Origin: Paenibacillus sp. JDR-2
Lineage (GTDB): Bacteria; Bacillota; Bacilli; Paenibacillales; Paenibacillaceae
Direction: 5' to 3'
NCBI RefSeq assembly: GCF_000023585.1
Contig: NC_012914.1
Coordinates: 4,618,001 to 4,682,000 of the forward strand
DNA: 64,000 bases
Positions 1 to 6,380 of this stretch are shown here, piece after piece. The stretch's first letter is position 1. Each line of letters opens with the position of its first letter. The notes under the pieces were generated by a model. The model did no database searches, was not told the origin of the DNA, and was given only the letters and a program-made list of their open reading frames with translations. The translations under genes were made by a program, and so were the position numbers.

Positions 1-985
1 AGTTATGGGAGCCTGCATATACCGCTTGTTTAGCCTTGCCGATTTGCGGAACCGGAGCTACGCCGTACTTGATGCCCGCTTCGTCGAATTGGCCTTTCAT
101 CCAAGGACCGTTAAATTGAATCGCGTTTTTGCCTTGCAGGAACAGCGTATTTTCTCCGTCCTGTTGAACATTGCCCGGCGATACGCCTTTGTCTACGAGG
201 CCGCGCATCCATTGCACCATTTCAACTGCTTCAGGCGAGTTGTAAGCGACATCCGTACCGTTCCACAGGTCGCCGCCATTTTGCCATACCAGCGTCGGGA
301 AAATAAATTGCTGCGGCCAAAGCGTTGGAACTACATATCCGTATACGCCTTTCGCTTTGTCTGTCAGCTTCTCAACATCGGCTTCGAATTCGGCGCGGTT
401 TGTTGGCGGAGCCGTAATTCCCGCTTTGTCGAACAAATCTTTGTTGTAGTACATGACGAGCGGATGGATATCAAGCGGAATGCCGTACCATTTGCCGTCG
501 ATTGTCTCGTAGTTTACCGGAGCTTCTACGTAATCGGTTTTATTAATCGAAGCTGCCGCCGCCAGATCGTCCAACGGCTGAAGCTGGCCTTTGTTCACGT
601 AAGTCGGAATTTGGTCAACGTGCATGATCGCCAGGTCCGGACGGTCTTTGCCCGCGCTCATCGCTACGTCAAGCAGTTTGTAGTATTCGCCGTTCGGCTG
701 AATGACGAGCTTCACTTTGTACGTGTCCTGGGAAGAGTTGTATTTCTCTACAATCTTCTTCATGAACTCGCCGTCAGCACCGGAGAACGGTGTCCAGAAC
801 AGGATGTCGGCTTTCTCCGCTTTCGCGTCTCCGCTATTTCCCGCAGCCGCGTTTGCGCCGCTGTTTGCCTGGTTGTTTGATCCCGCGTCTTTGCCGCCGT
901 TATTGCTGTTGCTTCCGCAGCCTGCTGCCGCAACAAGGCTAAGTGCGATTAACGAGGTACCTAAGACCTTCATCGATTTCTTCAT
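1..985 (-). CDS. Extracellular sugar-binding lipoprotein of a CUT1 ABC transporter (3' end beyond window)
   Basis: The gene reads leftward off the window edge, so only the first 328 codons are present. The protein starts MKKSMKVLG, followed by a hydrophobic stretch and a lipobox ending in AAAGC (Cys near residue 23), then a Ser/Asn/Gly-rich linker. These are marks of a membrane-anchored solute-binding lipoprotein. The mature part contains ADILFWTPFSG near its start and NGPWMKGQF and PVPQIGKAK near the edge, typical of family 1 solute-binding proteins for oligosaccharides. The start at 983-985 is preceded by GGGGGAAGC on the minus strand. Permease genes are expected to the left, outside the window. 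The substrate cannot be read from the sequence. The gene lies downstream of a GH2 glycosidase but is separated from it by a terminator. Confidence 0.9.
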   Translation of the reverse strand, partial: MKKSMKVLGTSLIALSLVAAAGCGSNSNNGGKDAGSNNQANSGANAAAGNSGDAKAEKADILFWTPFSGADGEFMKKIVEKYNSSQDTYKVKLVIQPNGEYYKLLDVAMSAGKDRPDLAIMHVDQIPTYVNKGQLQPLDDLAAAASINKTDYVEAPVNYETIDGKWYGIPLDIHPLVMYYNKDLFDKAGITAPPTNRAEFEADVEKLTDKAKGVYGYVVPTLWPQQFIFPTLVWQNGGDLWNGTDVAYNSPEAVEMVQWMRGLVDKGVSPGNVQQDGENTLFLQGKNAIQFNGPWMKGQFDEAGIKYGVAPVPQIGKAKQAVYAGSHN

Positions 986-1128
986 GTTCGCTTCCCCCTA
1001 GAATGTGTGTGTGGCTCTTTCTGATACTCATTCTAGCTGGCCGGGGATAACGCGCCCATGTCGCTTTTTTAGAAGGAATGGACATATTTTTAGATCGTTG
1101 CGAAAAATTTGTCCCCAGCCTGAACGCA
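986..1128 (-). promoter_or_regulatory. Upstream region of the solute-binding protein gene
   Basis: This 143-bp stretch must hold the promoter of the lipoprotein gene, because a terminator lies just upstream. A TAGAAT hexamer on the minus strand near 1031-1036 could be a -10, but no convincing -35 sits 16-18 bp away. I see no gene here. Confidence 0.35.
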
Positions 1129-1173
1129 AAACCCCGGACAGCTGGGAGAATTTTCTCGTGCTGTCCGGGGTTT
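1129..1173 (-). terminator. Rho-independent terminator after the GH2 gene
   Basis: A perfect 14-bp inverted repeat (arms AAACCCCGGACAGC at 1129-1142 and its complement at 1160-1173) has a 17-nt loop. Read leftward it is followed by TTTTGCGTT. It isolates the GH2 gene from the solute-binding protein gene. Confidence 0.8.
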
Positions 1174-1197
1174 GTCAGAAGCGGCTGATTCGCTGGT

Positions 1198-1295
1198 CTT
1201 AACGATGCGCGGCATCGTTAAGACCGTCCAATAATGCCTTTTTGGCCGGTAATCCGGCTAACTTGCGGACCTTAACGATGCGCGGCATCGTTAAG
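1198..1295. repeat. Two identical 25-bp hairpin repeats in a ~73-bp tandem unit
   Basis: The same 25-bp inverted repeat (arms CTTAACGATG / CATCGTTAAG, loop CGCGG) occurs at 1198-1222 and 1271-1295. The ~48 bp after each copy are also alike (CCGxxCAATAA..., ...TGCGGA), so the unit appears to be an imperfect tandem duplication of about 73 bp. It lies in the 3' untranslated part of the GH2 transcript, between the stop codon and the terminator. The function is unknown: mRNA 3' structure, protein-binding site or REP-like repeat. Confidence 0.8.
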
Positions 1296-1385
1296 CCCGC
1301 TCAATAACGGCCGTTCCGACCGCAACTCGGCCATTTCCTGCGGAAACCAGCCGATCGCGTCGACCAACAGCCGCCGAAGCCCCGA

Positions 1386-3146
1386 TTACTTGCCTTCGTT
1401 GATCGCTTTGATCAGCTCAAGCGGCACCTTCGGCTTGCGGTCGTACGTCAGCAGACCGTTGATCTCCTGCTCGACGTCCGTCAACTGCGTATAGCAGTAG
1501 CCTTGGACAACGCCGGAGAAGATAAGCGGCTGAATAACGTTGCGGAGACGTTCAACGAAGTCCTCGTCGCTCGATGCGCCGGAATAACCCCAGCCTTCCC
1601 ATTCGCTCTTCTTGTAGGCAATGCCGCCGAACTCGGTGATGATGATTGGTTGTCCGTCATATTCGTATCCCGCTACGCTAAGGCGGCGGTTAGCCGGCAT
1701 AGCCGATACGGCTTTTTCTACGCTGCCATAACGGTCTTCGAGTACTTCGCGTCTCCACTCGTAGTCATGGATGTTGTACAGGTCGGTTGCAACCATTTCC
1801 CAACCGTCATTGGAGATGACAAGGCGGGTCGGATCAATCGACTTGGTCAAATGGTACATCGCAAGCGCATGCTGCTGCTGACGAACGTCGACCTGAATGT
1901 TAGGCACGCCCCAGCTTTCGTTCAGGGGTACCCATACCGCGATGCACGGATGGTTGAAGTCGCGGTCGATCGCTTCCTGCCATTCCTTCGTAATGCGGCG
2001 GACGTATTCTTCGGAGTAGTCGCAAGCGTTCGCCATTTCGCCCCATACGATCAGCCCCAGCTTATCGCACCAGTACAGGAAGCGCGGGTCTTCGACCTTC
2101 TGATGCTTACGCGCGCCGTTGAAGCCCATTTCCTTCATCAGCACCACATCCTGCTTAATCGCTTCGTCCGAAGGAGGTGTCAGGTTGCCGTCCGGGAAGT
2201 AGCCTTGATCCAGAACAAGCTTGCTGTAATAAGGACGGTTATTCAGATTAAACTTGCCGTTCTCGAGCGAAATTTTCCGCATGCCGAAGTAGCTTGTCAC
2301 CCGGTCAACTTCCGCACCGTCAACGTACACCACAAATTCCGCGTCGTACAGGTTTGGACGCTCCGGCCACCAGAACCGGTCCATGCCATGGTCGTTCAAG
2401 CCGCTCAGCTTAATCTTCCGGCTTTCTTCTCCCGCACGCACTTGATACGTATCTTCCGACACAACCTCTCCGGCAAAGGAGATCTTTACCGACAGGCTGA
2501 CATTCTTCATTCCTTGGGCAAATCCGCCAACAAACGAACGGATCTGAATTTCATTCGTATCGATATCCGCCACGTATTTCACTTTGCGAAGATGAACCGG
2601 CGATACCGCCTCCATCCACACGGACTGCCAAATGCCCGTTGTACGGGTATACCAGATCGAACGGGATTTCTCTTCCCAGAACTGTTTGCCGCGCGGCAGG
2701 AATACATCCATGCCGTGGTCCACTGCTTTTACCACAAGCGTGTTGTCGCCGTCCGAGCGCAAAGCTTCCGTAACGTCAGCCTGGAACGGGGTATGACCGC
2801 CTTCATGGGAAGCGACCAATTGGCCGTTTACCCATACATAAGCTTCATAATCTACGGCGCCGAAATGAAGCACAACCCGTTTTCCTTGGAAGGACTTCGG
2901 AATATCCAGCTTTCTGCGGTACCATACCACATCATGAAAATTCGGATCGCCAATGCCGCTTAGTTCGCTCTCAAAGCTGAACGGCACTTGGATTTTTTTC
3001 GAAAAGCTCTTGCTGCCCGAATGCCAGCCTTCTTCCCCGCCTACGCGCGCATCGTCAAATTCAAATTCCCATTCCCCGTTCAGGCATTCCCATGCGTTAC
3101 GGTTGAATTGAGGTCTAGGGTATTCGGCTCTTGGCAAGTTTGTCAT
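1386..3146 (-). CDS. Glycoside hydrolase family 2 (short beta-galactosidase/beta-glucuronidase type)
   Basis: This 586-aa protein has the GH2 order: an N-terminal sugar-binding jelly roll (about 10-180, with YRRKLDIP and VWVNGQLVASHEGGHTPF), an Ig-like domain (about 185-295) and a TIM barrel (about 300-580). The acid/base is visible as Glu410 in VPLNESWG and the nucleophile as Glu505 in IITEFGG. No signal peptide is present, so it should act in the cytoplasm on imported glycosides. It is shorter than LacZ (about 1020 aa) and lacks the C-terminal beta-sandwich domains. The exact sugar specificity cannot be told. The start follows GGAGGCG at a good distance. It is divergent from an ArsR-type regulator gene and shares a promoter region with two matching operators. 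Confidence 0.92.
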   Translation of the reverse strand: MTNLPRAEYPRPQFNRNAWECLNGEWEFEFDDARVGGEEGWHSGSKSFSKKIQVPFSFESELSGIGDPNFHDVVWYRRKLDIPKSFQGKRVVLHFGAVDYEAYVWVNGQLVASHEGGHTPFQADVTEALRSDGDNTLVVKAVDHGMDVFLPRGKQFWEEKSRSIWYTRTTGIWQSVWMEAVSPVHLRKVKYVADIDTNEIQIRSFVGGFAQGMKNVSLSVKISFAGEVVSEDTYQVRAGEESRKIKLSGLNDHGMDRFWWPERPNLYDAEFVVYVDGAEVDRVTSYFGMRKISLENGKFNLNNRPYYSKLVLDQGYFPDGNLTPPSDEAIKQDVVLMKEMGFNGARKHQKVEDPRFLYWCDKLGLIVWGEMANACDYSEEYVRRITKEWQEAIDRDFNHPCIAVWVPLNESWGVPNIQVDVRQQQHALAMYHLTKSIDPTRLVISNDGWEMVATDLYNIHDYEWRREVLEDRYGSVEKAVSAMPANRRLSVAGYEYDGQPIIITEFGGIAYKKSEWEGWGYSGASSDEDFVERLRNVIQPLIFSGVVQGYCYTQLTDVEQEINGLLTYDRKPKVPLELIKAINEGK

Positions 3147-3176
3147 CTGTTACGCCTCCATTAGTTAACCAGTTAG

Positions 3177-3191
3177 TTGTTATATTAACAA
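3177..3191. promoter_or_regulatory. Operator O1 (perfect palindrome)
   Basis: TTGTTATATTAACAA is a perfect 6-3-6 palindrome in the 5' leader of the GH2 gene, about 15-30 nt after the predicted transcription start. A near copy lies at 3250-3264. It is probably bound by the divergent ArsR-type regulator. Confidence 0.65.
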
Positions 3192-3212
3192 AACCATATG
3201 AATCTGTTGCCT

Positions 3213-3241
3213 ATTTTATCGCCTGCCCCATTAACCGTCAA
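3213..3241 (-). promoter_or_regulatory. Sigma-A promoter of the GH2 gene
   Basis: On the minus strand there is TTGACG (3236-3241), a 17-bp spacer and TAAAAT (3213-3218), close to the sigma-A consensus. It is flanked on both sides by the two 15-bp operators. Confidence 0.75.
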
Positions 3242-3249
3242 CTAAAAAG

Positions 3250-3278
3250 TTGTTTTATTAACAATTAGGTTATATAAT
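3250..3278 (+). promoter_or_regulatory. Promoter of the ArsR-type regulator with overlapping operator O2
   Basis: TTGTTT (3250-3255), a 17-bp spacer and TATAAT (3273-3278) form a strong sigma-A promoter. Operator O2, TTGTTTTATTAACAA at 3250-3264, covers the -35 and differs from the perfect palindrome O1 at one base. This predicts autorepression together with control of the GH2 gene. Confidence 0.75.
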
Positions 3279-3309
3279 AGCCAAGACAACGGAAAGCGAG
3301 GAAACCGGC

Positions 3310-4242
3310 GTGCATATACAAGTCAGCACCAAATATATGACGATGCTCGAATGTTTTTCATCGGAGACGAGGGTGAAGATGATCGAGCTGCTTAATAACG
3401 GACCGATGAGCATCAAAGAGCTCGCGGAAACGTTAGGCTTGTCGTCGGCAATCGTAACGAAGCATATTCAGAAGATGGAGGAAGGCGGCCTTATCAAGAC
3501 CGAAAGCCTGTCGGGAACCCGGGGAAGCCCGAAAATGTGCTCGCTCGCTATCGACTCGCTTACCCTGCAGCTTCGCACCTCTTCACAGGAAAAAGCTTTG
3601 AATGAGGAAACCAAATATACGGTGGAAATCCCGATTGGCCAATATTCGGATTATGCGGTTAAGCCAACCTGCGGCCTTGCATCGGAGAGCAAAATTCTTG
3701 GACTTGTGGATGATCCGAGGTACTTCTCCGATCCGGAACGAATGAATGCGTCGCATCTATGGTTCGGCAGCGGTTACGTCGAATACCGTGTTCCGAATTA
3801 CTTGCATGCCGGACAAGCGGCTTCCCAGCTGGACATCTCGCTCGAGCTCTGTTCGGAAGCCCCTTCGTATAACGAGAATTGGCCTTCCGATATCAGCTTT
3901 TACATCAATGACATTGAGGTTGGCATATGGACTTGCCCGGGGGACTTCGGCAGCAAACGCGGAGCGCTAACCCCTTCCTGGTGGCAGCTTGGAACGCAGA
4001 ACGGTCTGCTCAAAAGTTTGTCCATTCAGGCGACCGGTACGTTTCTGGATGGCGTTAAGCTGTCCGAGGTCACTCTTACGGATGTCGGCTTGAAGCTTGG
4101 CGAGGATTTCCGCTTCAAGCTCGCTTCTCTCGAGACTGCCCGCCATTGCGGCGGAATCAGCCTGTTCGGCAGACACTTCGGCAACTACAAGCAGGATATT
4201 ATGGTCAATGTCTATTACAAAGATAAGATCAGAACCGAATAA
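3310..4242 (+). CDS. ArsR-type winged-helix regulator with C-terminal putative sensor domain
   Basis: This is a 310-aa protein. Residues about 10-75 form an ArsR/HTH-type DNA-binding domain (SSETRVKMIELLNNGPMSIK, then LAETLGLSSAIVTKHIQKM), including a GTRGSPKMCSL wing. The C-terminal ~200 residues (WFGSGYVEYRVPNYL..., FYINDIEVGIWTCPGDFG, HFGNYKQDIMVNVYY) look like a beta-sandwich sensor and contain no motif I can name; classic ArsR proteins are only about 100 aa. The start is GTG, preceded by GAGGA. The gene is divergent from the GH2 gene, so control of that gene in response to a glycoside is the likely job. No CxC metal-binding motif is visible, so a metal-sensor role is unlikely. Confidence 0.85.
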   Translation: MHIQVSTKYMTMLECFSSETRVKMIELLNNGPMSIKELAETLGLSSAIVTKHIQKMEEGGLIKTESLSGTRGSPKMCSLAIDSLTLQLRTSSQEKALNEETKYTVEIPIGQYSDYAVKPTCGLASESKILGLVDDPRYFSDPERMNASHLWFGSGYVEYRVPNYLHAGQAASQLDISLELCSEAPSYNENWPSDISFYINDIEVGIWTCPGDFGSKRGALTPSWWQLGTQNGLLKSLSIQATGTFLDGVKLSEVTLTDVGLKLGEDFRFKLASLETARHCGGISLFGRHFGNYKQDIMVNVYYKDKIRTE

Positions 4243-4245
4243 TAG

Positions 4246-4305
4246 AAAAAGCCGATCATAGGCATTCCCGATTAAACAGGGACTACCGATGATCGGCTTT
4301 TTTTA
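4246..4305. terminator. Bidirectional terminator
   Basis: AAAAAGCCGATCAT (4246-4259) pairs with ATGATCGGCTTTTT (4289-4302), with A and T runs on either side. It serves both the regulator gene on the left and the convergent GH127 gene on the right. Confidence 0.85.
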
Positions 4306-4325
4306 TTTCTAATGATAGAATTAGA

Positions 4326-6194
4326 CTAGCGAAGAAGAACCGGGAATTCCGCAATCCGCAGCCTTGCGCAGCCATAAGGAACCAGTTCAATTTCTTCGAG
4401 CGGTTCCTTGCTGGCAACCGGACTAACCGGGGGCGTTCCCGCTGAGTTCATCTCCATCGTCCACTGAGGAATTCTGCGTGCGTTTACCCTCATGCGCAGC
4501 GGGGGATTGTCTGCGGCAAACGGCTGCCTCCGGACTTCCTCCTCCAACACCCTTCCCTTATCGGCAAGCGTCAACTCGTTAAGCTCCACGCCATAGTTCC
4601 ACGGAGATTGCGGATACAGCTCCCAGTCATGATAAGGCGGGTAAGTGCGGTGCTTCTGCCACTGCTCCTTGACTGGAATAGCCAGCATAAGGGGGCCATA
4701 TTGAACCCCGGCAGCTCCGTTCGCGCGCGGAATAAGTGTCGCGTGCCTAGGCAGAGTAAGCAGAAGCTCGTCTTCCGGCATCCATATACGTTCAATAGAA
4801 ACAAAACCATTCACGGGCTGCAGCGGATAAGGCTCGCCATTAATCTGCAGTACGGGCTCCTCGCACCATGCAGGAATTCTCAGCTTCATGGCGAAAGCCG
4901 CCGAAGACTCCAGCCCGACCTTTATGTTGACCGTATCCCTGAACGGGTATGAGGTCTCTACTTGGATCTCTGCTTTTGTTTTCTTGTCTGACCCTAATGC
5001 AGCTGTTACTAGGCAAGGTGCGTAGGAGATTGCCGCTATTCCGCCGCCTTCCGAAGCCATCCATAATCTCGCCGCAAGCTTTGGCCAGCCTTGATGCATG
5101 TTGGCCGTACAGCAGCCGAAATGCGGCTCGACCCCGAACAGATTGGCTTCATTGTTGTTTTCCGTCCAATTGCGCTTGGCATGCGTACACATAATCTGAT
5201 TCGCCTGCTGATCATACTGGTGAACCTTCCAGTCCGGACTTATCGCTGCGGGCAGCGCATTATAGGCGATCTTCTCCAGAATGTCCCCGAAAAAGCCGTC
5301 CCCGGTTATACGTATAAGATTCTCCAGAGAGTACATATACTCGACAACCGAGCACAGCTCTGTCCCCTGGCTTGGATGAGTGCCGGCAAGCCATTCATCG
5401 CCGGAGAACATCCCGTTCACCTGGCCATGACAAGCCATAACGCTGTTAATGGCTTTATATACAACCGCTTTATCCGTCTCATCGCCGGTCAGCAAATACT
5501 GTAGGGCCGGCTGCTTGAAGGACATAGCCACATTCACCACATGGACCCGGTGATCAAAGGAGGTTTGACGGTACCAATACGGATATTGCTCATACAGCCC
5601 TTTCCAGTCCTCGGTTTGTACGATCAGCAGCTGCGCCAACTCCATTAAGAACGGATCACCGGTACGGTTGTACAGCCAATACACGCTAATCAGATTATCC
5701 CCGCCCCTTGCCTTCGCCCAATCGGCAAGCGGACGTTCCGGCAGCTGCTTCAGCTGGTATCTAAAGTAATTGGTCATAAAAGGGATAACCCGTTCGTCGC
5801 CGGTATACTCCGCATGCTGGATGAGCACCTTCAGCATGACCATCCGGCTCCACCAGTCGTCATTCGAAGCAGGCCCGAATTGCCCATCCTCCCTGGCACT
5901 CTCCAGCGTCCAATCGATCCAGGGCTTCACCTTATTGATCAGTCTCTCATCCTCTAAAAGATACGCGAGAGGCAATAGCCCGTCCAAATAATAAGGTCCG
6001 CGTTCCCAGCTCTCCCCCGTTCCGCCAAGCCAGCCGCTGCTTGGACCAACATGGCTCCAGAACTCGTCCAGATGCCCGGTCATTCCCTCCGCTTGAATCT
6101 CCAGCTGATCCTTCAGCCAGCCTGCGGGCCGGATAGCGCCAAGCGGAAGCTCTTCAAAAGAAACAGCCTTCAGCGGTTTCAACACGTTGTTCAC
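4326..6194 (-). CDS. GH127-type beta-L-arabinofuranosidase
   Basis: This 622-aa protein belongs to the former DUF1680 family, a family built on an (alpha/alpha)6 barrel. In the characterised member HypBA1 a zinc-bound Cys is the nucleophile and a Glu is acid/base. The matching residues appear here: Glu267 in SGDEWLAG (acid/base position), Glu279 and Cys281 in QGTELCS, and the Cys361-Cys362 pair in HFGCCTANMHQGWPK. It has no signal peptide, so it is predicted to cleave imported beta-L-arabinosyl oligosaccharides in the cytoplasm. The start is GTG with AGGGGG 7 nt upstream. It is divergent from a secreted GH43 enzyme, and an AraR-like regulator lies close by, which fits an arabinose-polymer module. 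Related GH146 enzymes cannot be fully excluded. Confidence 0.88.
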   Translation of the reverse strand: MNNVLKPLKAVSFEELPLGAIRPAGWLKDQLEIQAEGMTGHLDEFWSHVGPSSGWLGGTGESWERGPYYLDGLLPLAYLLEDERLINKVKPWIDWTLESAREDGQFGPASNDDWWSRMVMLKVLIQHAEYTGDERVIPFMTNYFRYQLKQLPERPLADWAKARGGDNLISVYWLYNRTGDPFLMELAQLLIVQTEDWKGLYEQYPYWYRQTSFDHRVHVVNVAMSFKQPALQYLLTGDETDKAVVYKAINSVMACHGQVNGMFSGDEWLAGTHPSQGTELCSVVEYMYSLENLIRITGDGFFGDILEKIAYNALPAAISPDWKVHQYDQQANQIMCTHAKRNWTENNNEANLFGVEPHFGCCTANMHQGWPKLAARLWMASEGGGIAAISYAPCLVTAALGSDKKTKAEIQVETSYPFRDTVNIKVGLESSAAFAMKLRIPAWCEEPVLQINGEPYPLQPVNGFVSIERIWMPEDELLLTLPRHATLIPRANGAAGVQYGPLMLAIPVKEQWQKHRTYPPYHDWELYPQSPWNYGVELNELTLADKGRVLEEEVRRQPFAADNPPLRMRVNARRIPQWTMEMNSAGTPPVSPVASKEPLEEIELVPYGCARLRIAEFPVLLR

Positions 6195-6282
6195 CTTGAA
6201 TCCCCCTAGGTCGTGATCTTTATCGCTTCGTCATTCCGCTCAGCTTTACCTCTGCAAAATCACGACATATGCCTTTATATTT

Positions 6283-6300
6283 TATATCTAATTAGATATA
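6283..6300. promoter_or_regulatory. Perfect 18-bp palindrome between GH127 and GH43 genes
   Basis: TATATCTAATTAGATATA is a perfect 18-bp palindrome in the intergenic region shared by the divergent GH127 and GH43 genes. It is AT-rich but long enough to be a regulator site rather than chance. Which regulator binds it is unknown; the AraR-like protein encoded at 8915-10021 is one candidate. Confidence 0.5.
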
Positions 6301-6333
6301 AGAGACTGCAGGATACGTTTGCTATACTACTTT

Positions 6334-6348
6334 ATGAAAACGCTTACT
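6334..6348 (+). promoter_or_regulatory. CcpA cre box upstream of GH43
   Basis: ATGAAAACGCTTACT fits the cre consensus WTGNAANCGNWNNCW at every position. It lies 33 bp before the GH43 start and just after a possible TATACT -10 (6323-6328). This is where a CcpA roadblock for carbon catabolite repression would sit. Confidence 0.7.
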
Positions 6349-6380
6349 AAAGCGTTGATCATAATAGGATGAGGAGATGA

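Noticed and set aside
5..880. + strand ORF of 291 aa at the left edge
   Set aside because: The minus strand carries a lipoprotein signal, lipobox and solute-binding protein motifs with a proper ribosome binding site. The + ORF is its shadow.
1503..2963. Long + strand ORF of 486 aa
   Set aside because: It lies fully antisense to the GH2 gene, whose catalytic motifs and ribosome binding site are clear. The antisense protein has no recognisable domain and no ribosome binding site.
3310..4242. Metal-sensing role for the ArsR-type regulator
   Set aside because: No CxC or other typical metal-binding motif is seen, and the gene neighbourhood is purely carbohydrate-related.
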